The notes beneath the pieces are model-generated. The model saw only the letters and a list, made by a program, of their open reading frames with translations, had not been told where the DNA came from and ran no database searches. Below, one piece after another: positions 50,226 through 62,705 of a DNA stretch of 64,000 bases (the first letter of the stretch is position 1; each line of letters begins with the position of its first letter). The position numbers were made by a program, and so were the translations under genes. Origin of the DNA: Symbiodinium natans (taxonomy: Eukaryota; Sar; Dinophyceae; Suessiales; Symbiodiniaceae); the NCBI GenBank assembly GCA_905221605.1, contig CAJNDS010000708.1, positions 15,001-79,000 of the forward strand, read 5' to 3'.

Positions 50226-52330
50226 AAGGTCTTCAGGGTAAGGAAACTGTCACACACATGTTGTTTCTTCGTATTACAGCAAACAGTCAACATGGCGACA
50301 AATCGTGCCCGTGGCTCGTGTGTGATGTCACAACTCGTATCCCCTGTCTAATGTGGGATATCACAAGGTGCAGAACCCAATGCCCGTAACAAATCGTACC
50401 CCCTGCTACTTTTTCTTTTTACAACCGATTTGCTGGTATCTGTATGAGGCATGGCAAGATGTACGAATTGTTGCCTGTGATTTGTTGGCATCTGTGTGAG
50501 GCTAGGCAATATGTACGAGTTGTTGCCTGTGATTTGGTGGTATCTGTGCGAGGCATGACAAGATGTATGATTTGTTGCCTGTGATTTGCTAGTTTCTGTG
50601 TGAGGCATGGCCAGATACACGATTTGTTGTCTGTGATTTGCTGGCAGGGTATGGAAACTGTCACACACATGATTTCTTGTTCAATCCTTAAACCCTACAC
50701 CCTAAACCCAAAAACCCAAGTTTTTAAGATCGAAGATAGAAAGATCTGGAAGAAACTCGTCTTGTTTACTTAATTGTAAGGTCTTCAGGGTAAGGAAACT
50801 GTCACACACACATGTTGTTTCTTCGTATTCCAGCAAACAGTCAACATGGCGACAAATCGTGCCCGTGGCTCGTGTGTGATATCACAACTCGTATCCCCTG
50901 TCTAATGTGGGATATCACAAGGTGCAGAACCCAATGCCCGAAACAAATCGTACCCCTACTTTTTTACAATCGATTTGCTGGTATCTGTACGAGGCATGGC
51001 CAGATGTACGAATTGTTGCCTGTGATTTGTTGGCGTCTGTGTGAGGCATGGCAAGATGTACGAATTGTTGCCTGTGATTTGGTGGTATCTGTGCGAGGCA
51101 TGACAAGATGTATGATTTGTTGCCTGTGATTTGCTAGTTTCTGTGTGAGGCATGGGAAGATACACGATTTGTTGTCTGTGATTTGCTGGCAGGGTATGGA
51201 AACTGTCACACACATGATTTCTTGTTCAATCCTTAAACCCTACACCCTAAACCCTAAAACCCAAATTTTTACGATCGAAGATAGAAAGATCTGGAAGAAA
51301 CTCGTCTTGTTTACTTAATTGTAAGGTCTTCAGGGTAAGGAAACTGTCACACACATGTTGTTTCTTCGTATTCCAGCAAACAGTCAACATGGCGACAAAT
51401 CGTGCCCGTGGCTCGTGTGTGATATCACAACTCGTATCCCCTGCCTCATGTGTGATATCACAAGATGCAGACCCCACTGCCCGTAACAAATCGTACCCCC
51501 TACTTTTTTACAATCGATTTGCTGGTATCTGTATGAGGCATGGCAAGATGTACGAATTGCTGCTTTTGATTTGCTGGCATCTGGGTGAGGCATGGCAAGA
51601 TGCACGAGTTGTTGCCTGTGATTTGGTGGTATCTGTGTGAGGCATGACAAGATGTATGATTTGTTGCCTGTGATTTGCTAGTTTCTGTGGTGAGGCATGG
51701 CAAGATACACGATTTGTTGTCTGTGATTTGCTGGCAGGGTATGGAATCTGTCACACACATGATTTCTTGCTCAATCCTTAAACCCTACACCTTGAACCCT
51801 AAAACCCAAATTTTTAAGATCGAAGATAGAAAGATCTGGAAGAAACTCGTCTTGTTTACTTAATTGTAAGGTCTTCAGGGTAAGGAAACTGTCACACACA
51901 TGTTGTTTCTTCGTATTCCAGCAAACAGTCAATATGGCGACAAATCGTGCCCGTGGCTCGTGTGTGATGTCACAAATCGTATCCCCTGTCTAATGTGGGA
52001 TATCACAAGGTGCAGAACCCAACGCCCGTAACAAATCGTACCCCCTGCTACTTGTTCTTTTCACAATCGATTTGCTGGTATCTGCATGAGGCATGGCCAG
52101 ATGTACGGTTTGTTGCCTGTGATTTGTTGGCATCTGTGTGAGGCATGGCAAGATGTACGATTTGTTGCCTGTGATTTGGTGGTATCTGTGCGAGGCAAGA
52201 CAAGATGTATGATTTGTTGCTTGTGATTTGCTAGTTTCTGTGTGAGGCATGGCAAGATACACGATTTGTTGTCTGTGATTTGCTGGCAGGGTATGGAAAC
52301 TGTCACACACATGATTTCTTGTTCAATCCT

Positions 52331-52350
52331 TAAATTTCACACCCTAAACC
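52331..52350 (+). repeat. Eroded telomere-like block
   Basis: CCTTAAATTTCACACCCTAAACC replaces CCTTAAACCCTACACCC, removing the first CCC run and so the four-run pattern on the minus strand. The same form is at about 63,772-63,790 in B2. A related shorter form, TTAAATTACACCC, occurs in the next B1 unit near 52,876, where the unit is only 541 bp. Confidence 0.82.
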
Positions 52351-55300
52351 CTAAAACCCAATTTTTTAAGATCGAAGATAGAAAGATCTGCAAGAAAACT
52401 CTCGTCTTGTTTACTTAATTGTAAGGTCTTCAGGGTAAGGAAACTGTCACACACATGTTGTTTCTTCGTATTCCAGCAAACAGTCAACATGGCGACAAAT
52501 CGTGCCCGTGGCTCGTGTGTGATATCACAACTCGTATCCCCTGTCTAATGTGGGATATCACAAGGTGCAGAACCCAATGCCCGAAACAAATCGTACCCCT
52601 ACTTTTTTACAATCGATTTGCTGGTATCTGTACGAGGCATGGCCAGATGTACGAATTGTTGCCTGTGATTTGTTGGCGTCTGTGTGAGGCATGGCAAGAT
52701 GTACGAATTGTTGCCTGTGATTTGGTGGTATCTGTGCGAGGCATGACAAGATGTATGATTTGTTGCCTGTGATTTGCTAGTTTCTGTGTGAGGCATGGCA
52801 AGATACACGATTTGTTGTCTGTGATTTGCTGGCAGGGTATGGAAACTGTCACACACATGATTTCTTGTTCAATCCTTAAATTACACCCTAAACCCTAAAA
52901 CCCAATTTTTAAGATCGAAGATAGAAAGATCTGGAAGAAAACTCGTCTTGTTTACTTAATTGTAAGGTCTTCAGGGTAAGGAAACTGTCACACACATGTT
53001 GTTTCTTCGTATTCCAGCAAACAGTCAACATGGCGACAAATCGTGCCCGTGGCTCGTGTGTGATATCACAACTCGTATCCCCTGTCTAATGTGGGATATC
53101 ACAAGGTGCAGAACCCAATGCCCGAAACAAATCGTACCCCCTGCTACTTTTTCTTTTTACAACCGATTTGCTGGTATCTGTACGAGGCATGGCCAGATGT
53201 ACGAATTGTTGCCTGTGATTTGTTGGCGTCTGTGTGAGGCATGGCAAGATGTACGAATTGTTGCCTGTGATTTGGTGGTATCTGTGCGAGGCATGACAAG
53301 ATGTATGATTTGTTGCCTGTGATTTGCTAGTTTCTGTGTGAGGCATGGCAAGATACACGATTTGTTGTCTGTGATTTGCTGGCAGGGTATGGAAACTGTC
53401 ACACACATGATTTCTTGTTCAATCCTTAAACCCTACACCCTAAACCCTAAAACCCAAATTTTTACGATCGAAGATAGAAAGATCTGGAAGAAAACTCTCG
53501 TCTTGTTTACTTAATTGTAAGGTCTTCAGGGTAAGGAAACTGTCACACACATGTTGTTTCTTCGTATTCCAGCAAACAGTCAATATGGCGACAAATCGTG
53601 CCCGTGGCTCGTGTGTGATGTCACAACTCGTATCCCCTGTCTAATGTGGGATATCACAAGGTGCAGAACCCAATGCCCGTAACAAATCGTACCCCCTGCT
53701 ACTTTTTTTTATACAACCGATTTGCTGGTATCTGTATGAGGCATGGCAAGATGTACGAATTGTTGCCTGTGATTTGTTGGCATCTGTGTGAGGCATGGCA
53801 AGATGTACGAATTCAATCTGTGCGAGGCAAGACAAGATGTATGATTTGTTGCCTGTGATTTGCTAGTTTCTGTGTGAGGCATGGCAAGATACACGATTTG
53901 TTGTCTGTGATTTGCTGGCAGGGTATGGAATCTGTCACACACATGATTTCTTGTTCAATCCTTAAACCCTACACCCTAAACCTTAAAACCCAATTTTTTA
54001 AGATCGAAGATAGAAAGATCTGGAAGAAACTCGTCTTGTTTACTTAATTGTAAGGTCTTCAGGGTAAGGAAACTGTCACACACATGTTGTTTCTTCGTAT
54101 TCCAGCAAACAGTCAACATGGCGGCAAATCGTGCCCGTGGCTCGTGTGTGACGTCACAAGTCGTATCCCTTGTCTAATGTGGGATATCACAAGATGCAGG
54201 TCCCAATGCCCGTAACAAATCGTACCCCCTGCTACTTTTTCTTTTTACAATCGATTTGCTGGTATCTGTATGAGGCATGGCAAGATGTACGAATTGTTGC
54301 CTGTGATTTGTTGGCATCTGTGTGAGGCATGGCAAGATGTACGATTTGTTGCCTGTGATTTGGTGGTATCTGTGCGAGGCAAGACAAGATGTATGGTTTG
54401 TTGCCTGTCATTTGCTAGTTTCTGTGTGAGGCATGGCAAGATACACGATTTGTTGTCTGTGATTTGCTGGCAGGGTATGGAAACTGTCACACACATGATT
54501 TCTGGTTCAATCCTTAAAACCTACACCCTAAACCCTAAAACCCAATTTTTTAAGATCGAAGATAGAAAGATCTGGAAGAAACTCGTCTTGTTTACTTAAT
54601 TGTAAAGTCTTCAGGGCAAGGAAACTGTCACACATGTTGTTTCTTCGTATTCCAGCAAACAGTCAACATGGCGACAAATGGTGCCTGTGGCTCGTGTGTG
54701 ACGTCACAAGTCGTGTCCCCTGTCTAATGTGGGATATCACAAGATGCAGAACCCAATGCCCGTAACAAATCGTACCCCCTACTAATTTTTCTTTTTACAA
54801 TCGATTTGCTGGTATCTGTATGAGGCATGGCAAGATGTACGATTTGTTGCCTGTGATTTGTTGGCATCTGTGTGAGGCATGGCAAGATGTACGAATTGTT
54901 GCCTGTGATTTGGTGGTATCTGTGCGAGGCATGCCAAGATGTATGATTTGTTGCCTGTGATTTGCTAGTTTCTGTGCGAGGCATGGCAAGATACACGATT
55001 TGGTGCCTGTGATTTGCTGGCAGGGTATGGAAACTGTCACACACATGATTTCTTGTTCAATCCTTAAACCCTACACCCTAAACCCTAAAACCCAATTTTT
55101 TTAAGATCGAAGATAGAAAGATCTGGAAGAAACTCGTCTTGTTTACTTAATTGTAAGGTCTTCAGGGTAAGGAAACTGTCACACACATGTTGTTTCTTCG
55201 TATTCCAGCAAACAGTCAACATGGCGGCAAATCGTGCCCGTGGCTCGTGTGTGACGTCACAAGTCGTATCCCCTGTTTCATGTGGGATATCACAAGATGC

Positions 55301-58300
55301 AGGTCCCAATGCCCGTAACAAATCGTACCCCCTACTACTTTTTCTTTTTACAATCGATTTGCTGGTATCTGTATGAGGCATGGCAAGATGTACGATTTGT
55401 TGCCTTTGATTTGCTGGCATCTGGGTGAGGCATGGCAAGATGTACGATTTGTTGCCTGTGATTTGGTGGTATCTGTGCGAGGCATGACAAGATGTATGAT
55501 TTGTTGCCTGTGATTTGCTAGTTTCTGTGTTGAGGCATGGCAAGATACACGATTTGTTGTCTGTGAATTGCTGGCAGGGTATGGAAACTGTCACACACAC
55601 ATGATTTCTTGCTCAACCCTTAAACCCTACACCCTAAACCCTAAAACCCTAAATTTTTAAGATCGAAGATAGAAAGATCTGGAAGAAACTCGTCTTGTTT
55701 ACTTAATTGTAAGGTCTTCAGGGTAAGGAAACTGTCACACACATGTTGTTTCTTCGTATTCCAGCAAACAGTCAACATGGCGACAAATCGTGCCCGTGGC
55801 TCGTGTGTGATATCGCAACTCGTATCCCCTGCCTCATGTGTGATATCACAAGATGCAGGTCCCAATGCCCGTCACAAATCGTACCCGCTACTACTTTTTC
55901 TTTTTACACTCGATTTGCTGGTATCTGTATGAGGCATGGCCAGATGTACGATTTGTTGCCTGTGATTTGCTGGCATCTGGGTGAGGCATGGCAAGATGTA
56001 CGATTTGTTGCCTGTGATTTGGTGGTATCTGTGCGAGGCATGACAAGATGTATGATTTGTTGCCTGTGATTTGCTAGTTTCTGTGTTGAGGCATGGCAAG
56101 ATACACGATTTGTTGTCTGTGAATTGCTGGCAGGGTATGGAAACTGTCACACACATGATTTCTTGTTCAATCCTTAAACCCTACACCCTAAACCCTAAAA
56201 CCCAAATTTTTAAGATCGAAGATAGAAAGATCTGGAAGAAACTCGTCTTGTTTACTTAATTGTAAGGTCTTCAGGGTAAGGAAACTGTCACACACATGTT
56301 GTTTCTTCGTATTCCAGCAAACAGTCAACATGGCGACAAATCGTGCCCGTGGCTCGTGTGTGACGTCACAAGTCGTATCCCCTGTCTAATGTGGGATATC
56401 ACAAGATGCAGAACCCAATGCCCGTAACAAATCGTACCCCCTGCTACTTTTTCTTTTTACAATCGATTTGCTGGTATCTGTATGAGGCATGGCAAGATGT
56501 ACGAATTGTTGCCTGTGATTTGTTGGCATCTGTGTGAGGCATGGCAAGATGTACGATTTGTTGCCTGTGATTTGGTGGTATCTGTGCGAGGCAAGACAAG
56601 ATGTATGATTTGTTGCCTGTGATTTGCTAGTTTCTGTGGTGAGGCATGGCAAGATACACGATTTGTTGTCTGTGATTTGCTGGCAGGGTATGGAAACACA
56701 CACATGATTTCTTGTTCAATCCTTAAACCCTACACCCTAAACCCTAAAACCCAAGTTTTTAAGATCGAAGATAGAAAGATCTGGAAGAAACTCGTCTTGT
56801 TTACTTAATTGTAAGGTCTTCAGGTTAAGGAAACTGTCACACACATGTTGTTTCTTCGTATTCCAGCAAACAGTCAACATGGCGACAAATCGTGCCCGTG
56901 GCTCGTGTGTGACGTCACAAGTCGTATCCCCTGTCTAATGTGGGATATCACAAGGTGCAGAACCCAATGCCCGTAACAAATCGTACCCCCTACTACTTTT
57001 TCTTTTTACAATCGATTTGCTGGCATCTGTATGAGGCATGGCCAGATGTACGATTTGTTGCCTGTGATTTGTTGGCATCTGTGTGAGGCATGGCAAGATG
57101 TACGAATTGTTGCCTGTGATTTGGTGGTATCTGTGCGAGGCATGACAAGATGTATGATTTGTTGCCTGTGATTTGCTAGTTTCTGTGGGAGGCATGGCAA
57201 GATACACGATTTGTTGTCTGTGATTTGCTGGCAGGGTATGGAAACTGTCACACTCACATGATTTCTTGTTCAATCCTTAAACCCTACACCCTAAACCCTA
57301 AAACCCAAATTTTTAAGATCGGAGATAGAAAGATCTGGAAGAAACTCGTCTTGTTTACTTAATTGTAAGGTCTTCAGGGTAAGGAAACTGTCACACACAT
57401 GTTGTTTCTTCGTATTCCAACAAACAGTCAACATGGCGACAAATCGTGCCCGTGGCTCGTGTGTGACGTCACAAGTCGTATCCCTTGTCTAATGTGGGAT
57501 ATCACAAGATGCAGGTCCCAATGCCCGTAACAAATCGTACCCCCTACTACTTTTTCTTTTTACAATCGATTTGCTGGTATCTGTATGAGGCATGGCCAGA
57601 TGTACGATTTGTTGCCTGTGATTTGTTGGCATCTGTGTGAGGCATGGCAAGATGTACGAATTGTTGCCTGTGATTTGGTGGTATCTGTGCGAGGCATGAC
57701 AAGATGTATGATTTGTTGCCTGTGATTTGCTAGTTTCTGTGGGAGGCATGGCAAGATACACGATTTGTTGTCTGTGATTTGCTGGCAGGGTATGGAAACT
57801 GTCACACACATGATTTCTTGTTCAATCCTTAAACCCTACAACCTAAACCCTAAAGCCCAAATTTTTAAGATCGAAGATAGAAAGATCTGGAAGAAACTCG
57901 TCTTGTTTACTTAGTTGTAAGGTCTTCAGGGTAAGGAAATTGTCACACACACGTTGTTTCTTCGTATTCCGGCAAACAGTCAACATGGCGACAAATCGTG
58001 CCCGTGGCTCGTGTGTGATATCACAACTCGTATCCCCTGCCTCTTGTGTGATATCACAAGATGCAGAACCCAATGCCCGTAACAATTCGTACCCCCTGCT
58101 ACTTTTTCTTTTTGTCTTCGATTTGCTGGTATCTGTATGAGACATGGCAAGATGTACGATTTGTTGCCTTTGATTTGCTGGCATCTGGGTGAGGCATGGC
58201 AAGATGTACGATTTGTTGCCTGTGATTTGGTGGTATCTGTGCGAGGCATGACAAGATGTATGATTTGTTGCCTGTGATTTGCTATTTTCTGTGTGAGGCA

Positions 58301-59023
58301 TGGCAAGATACACGATTTGTTGTCTGTGATTTGCTGGCAGGGTATGGAATCTGTCACACACATGATTTCTTGCCCAATCATTAAACCCTACACCCTAAAC
58401 CCTAAAACCCAAATTTTTAAGATCGAAGATAGAAAGATCTGGAAGAAACTCGTCTTGTTTACTTAATTGTAAGGTCTTCAGGGTAAGGAAACTGTCACAC
58501 ACATGTTGTTTCTTCGTATTCCAGCAAACAGCCAACATGGCGACAAATCGTGCCCGTGGCTCGTGTGTGATGTCACAACTCGTATCCCCTGCCTCATGTG
58601 TGATATCACAAGATGCAGAACCCAATGCCCGTAACAAATCGTACCCCCTGCTACTTTTTCTTTTTGTCTTCGATTTGCTGGTATCTGTATGAGACATGGC
58701 AAGATGTGCGAATTGTTGCCTGTGATTTGTTGGCATCTGGGTGAGGCATGGCAAGATGTACGATTTGTTGCCTGTGATTTGGTGGTATCTGTGCGAGGCA
58801 AGACAAGATGTATGATTTGTTGCCTGTGATTTGCTATTTTCTGTGGTGAGGCATGGCAAGATACACGATTTGTTGTCTGTGACTTGCTGGCAGGGTATGG
58901 AAACTGTCACACACATGATTTCTTGTTCAATCCTTAAACCCTACAACCTAAACCTTAAACCCCAGTTTTTTAAGATCGAAGATAGAAAGATCTGGAAGAA
59001 ACTCGTCTTGTTTACTTAATTGT

Positions 59024-59563
59024 AAGGTCTTCAGGGAAAGGAAACTGTCACACACATGTTGTTTCTTCGCAGTCAACATGGCGACAAATCGTGCCTGTGG
59101 CTCGCGTGTGACGTCACAAGTCGTATCCCCTGTCTAATGTTGGATATCACAAGATGCAGGTCCTAATGCCCGTAACAAATCGTACCCCCTACTACTTTTT
59201 CTTTTTACATTCGATTTGCCGGTATCTGTATGAGGCAAGGCCAGATGTACGATTTGTTGCCTGTGATTTGTTGGCATCTGCATGAGGCATGGCAAGATGT
59301 ACGATTTGTTGCGTTGATTTGGTGGTATCTGTGCGAGGCAAGACAAGATGTATGATTTGTTGCCTGTGATTTGCTAGTTTCTGTGGTGAGGCATGGCAAG
59401 ATACACGATTTGTTGTCTGTGACTTGCTGGCAGGGTATGGAAACTATCACACACATGATTTCTTGTTCAATCCTTAAACCCTACACCCTAAACCCTAAAA
59501 CCCAAATTTTTAAGATCGAAGATAGAAAGATCTGGAAAAAACTCGTCTTGTTTACTTAATTGT
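59024..59563 (+). repeat. 540-bp unit with a 12-bp deletion across the acceptor-like site (B2)
   Basis: Copy of the B1 unit at 47580 with the same deletion near 59,064. A private change, AACTATCACAC for AACTGTCACAC, is visible near 59,446. Confidence 0.88.
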
Positions 59564-61221
59564 AAGGTCTTCAGGGTAAGGAAACTGTCACACACATGTT
59601 GTTTCTTCGTATTCCAGCAAACAGTCAACATGGCGACAAATCGTGCCCGTGGCTCGTGTGTGATATCACAACTCGTATCCCCTGCCTCATGTGTGATATC
59701 ACAAGATGCAGAACCCAATGCCCGTAACAAATCGTACCCCCTGCTACTTTTTCTTTTTGTATTCGATTTGCTGGTATCTGTATAAGACATGGCAAGATGT
59801 ACGATGTGTTGCCTTTGATTTGCTGGCATCTGTGTGAGGCATGGCAAGATGTACGAATTGTTGCCTGTGATTTGGTGGTATCTGTGCGAGGCAAGACAAG
59901 ATGTATGATTTGTTGCCTGTGATTTGCTAGTTTCTGTGTGAGGCATGGCAAGATACACGATTCGTTGTCTGTGATTTGCTGGCAGGGTATGGAAACTGTC
60001 ACACACATGATTTCTTGCCCAATCATTAAACCCTACACCCTAAACCCTAAAACCCAAGTTTTTAAGATCGAAGATAGAAAGATCTGGAAGAAACTCGTCT
60101 TGTTTACTTAATTGTAAGGTCTTCAGGGTAAGGAAACTGTCACACACATGTTGTTTCTTCGTATTCCAGCAAACAGTCAACATGGCGACAAATCGTGCCC
60201 GTGGCTCGTGTGTGATATCACAAGTCGTATCCCCTGTCTAATGTGGGATATCACAAGATGCAGGTCCCAATGCCCGAAACAAATCGTACCCCCTACTACT
60301 TTTTCTTTTTGCACTCGATTTGCTGGTATCTGTATGAGGCATGGCCAGATGTACGGTTTGTTGCCTGTGATTTGTTGGCATCTGTGTGAGGCATGGCAAA
60401 ATGTACGATTTGTTGCCTGTGATTTGGTGGTATCTGTGCGAGGCATGCCAAGATGTATGGTTTGTTGCCTGTGATTTGCTAGTTTCTGTGTGAGGCATGG
60501 GAAGATACACGATTTGTTGTCTGTGATTTGCTGGCAGGGTATGGAAACTGTCACACACATGATTTCTTGCCCAATCATTAAACCCTACACCCTAAACCCT
60601 AAAACCCAAATTTTTAAGATCGAAGATAGAAAGATCTGGAAGAAACTGGTCTTGTTTACTTAATTGTAAGGTCTTCAGGGTAAGGAAACTGTCACACACA
60701 TGTTGTTTCTTCGTATTACAGCAAACAGTCAATATGGCGACAAATCGTGCCCGTGGCTCGTGTGTGATGTCACAACTCGTATCCCCTGTCTAATGTGGGA
60801 TATCACAAGGTGCAGAACCCAATGCCCGTAACAAATCGTACCCCCTGCTACTTTTTCTTTCTACACTTGATTCGCTGGTATCTGTATGAGGCATGGCAAG
60901 ATGTACGATTTGTTGCCTTTGATTTGCTGGCATCTGGGTGAGGCATGGCAAGATGTACGATTTGTTGCCTGTGATTTGGTGGTATCTGTGCGAGGCATGA
61001 CAAGATGTATGATTTGTTGCCTGTGATTTGCTAGTTTCTGTGGTGAGGCATGGCAAGATACACGATTTGTTGTCTGTGAATTGCTGGCAGGGTATGGAAA
61101 CTGTCACACACATGATTTCTTGTTCAACCCTTAAACCCTACACCCTAAACCCTAAAACCCTAAATTTTTGAAATCGAAGATAGAAAGATCTGGAAGAAAC
61201 TCGTCTTGTTTACTTAATTGT

Positions 61222-61669
61222 AAGGTCTTCAGGGTAAGGAAACTGTCACACACATGTTGTTTCTTCGTATTCCAGCAAACAGTCAACATGGCGACAAATC
61301 GTGCCCGTGGCTCGTGTGTGATATCGCAACTCGTATCCCCTGCCTCATGTGTGATATCACAAGATGCAGGTCCCAATGCCCGTAACAAATCGTACCCCCT
61401 ACTACTTTTTCTTTTTACACTCGATTTGCTGGTATCTGTATGAGGCATGGCCAGATGTACGATTTGTTGCCTGTGATTTGTTGGCATCTGTGTGAGGCAT
61501 GGCAAGATACACGATTTGTTGTCTGTGAGTTGCTGGCAGGGTATGGAAACTGTCACACACATGATTTCTTGTTCAATCCTTAAACCCTACACCCTAAACC
61601 CTAAAACCCAAATTTTTACGATCGAAGATAGAAAGATCTGGAAGAAACTCGTCTTGTTTACTTAATTGT
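61222..61669 (+). repeat. 448-bp unit lacking two 52-bp subrepeats (B2)
   Basis: Counterpart of the unit at 49778, at an 11,444-bp offset and with the same join. It differs by at least one base: GTACGATTTG near 61,456 where B1 has GTACGAATTG near 50,012. Confidence 0.92.
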
Positions 61670-62680
61670 AAGGTCTTCAGGGTAAGGAAACTGTCACACA
61701 CATGTTGTTTCTTCGTATTACAGCAAACAGTCAATATGGCGACAAATCGTGCCCGTGGCTCGTGTGTGATGTCACAACTCGTATCCCCTGTCTAATGTGG
61801 GATATCACAAGGTGCAGAACCCAATGCCCGTAACAAATCGTACCCCCTGCTACTTTTTCTTTTTACAACCGATTTGCTGGTATCTGTATGAGGCATGGCA
61901 AGATGTACGAATTGTTGCCTGTGATTTGTTGGCATCTGTGTGAGGCAGGCAATATGTACGAGTTGTTGCCTGTGATTTGGTGGTATCTGTGCGAGGCATG
62001 ACAAGATGTATGATTTGTTGCCTGTGATTTGCTAGTTTCTGTGTGAGGCATGGCCAGATACACGATTTGTTGTCTGTGATTTGCTGGCAGGGTATGGAAA
62101 CTGTCACACACATGATTTCTTGTTCAATCCTTAAACCCTACACCCTAAACCCAAAAACCCAAGTTTTTAAGATCGAAGATAGAAAGATCTGGAAGAAACT
62201 CGTCTTGTTTACTTAATTGTAAGGTCTTCAGGGTAAGGAAACTGTCACACACACATGTTGTTTCTTCGTATTCCAGCAAACAGTCAACATGGCGACAAAT
62301 CGTGCCCGTGGCTCGTGTGTGATATCACAACTCGTATCCCCTGTCTAATGTGGGATATCACAAGGTGCAGAACCCAATGCCCGAAACAAATCGTACCCCT
62401 ACTTTTTTACAATCGATTTGCTGGTATCTGTACGAGGCATGGCCAGATGTACGAATTGTTGCCTGTGATTTGTTGGCGTCTGTGTGAGGCATGGCAAGAT
62501 GTACGAATTGTTGCCTGTGATTTGGTGGTATCTGTGCGAGGCATGACAAGATGTATGATTTGTTGCCTGTGATTTGCTAGTTTCTGTGTGAGGCATGGGA
62601 AGATACACGATTTGTTGTCTGTGATTTGCTGGCAGGGTATGGAAACTGTCACACACATGATTTCTTGTTCAATCCTTAAA

Positions 62681-62705
62681 CCCTACACCCTAAACCCTAA
62701 AACCC
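62681..62705 (-). other. Potential G-quadruplex in telomere-like block (example)
   Basis: Read on the minus strand the block has four GGG runs (complement of CCC at 62681, 62688, 62695 and 62703) separated by loops of 4, 4 and 5 bases. That satisfies the usual three-tetrad pattern with loops of 1-7. Most units have the same four runs. Units reading CCCTAAACCTTAAAA (for example near 2,095, 3,185 and 6,815) lose one run, as do the TTAAATTTCACACCC variants near 52,334 and 63,777. Folding is inferred from pattern only. Confidence 0.6.

Larger units (their letters stand above)
45170..56613 (+). repeat. Higher-order repeat copy B1 (11.44 kb)
   Basis: First copy of a second HOR family made from the same ~552-bp unit but in a different unit order. 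Landmarks are at 45369, 45923, 46475, 47027, 47580, 48120, 48672, 49224, 49778, 50226, 50778, 51323, 51868, 52423, 52964, 53519, 54052, 54604, 55155, 55711 and 56264. Diagnostic units are a TCAGGTTAAGG landmark (45369), a TTTTTGTCTTCG tail (46669 and 47220), a 540-bp unit with a 12-bp deletion (47580) and a 448-bp unit missing two subrepeats (49778). All of these recur in B2. Confidence 0.88.

Noticed and set aside
62681-62705. True telomere or chromosome end
   Set aside because: Each CCCTAAA block is under 30 bp, degenerate and embedded in the unit; no long perfect tract is present in the window.
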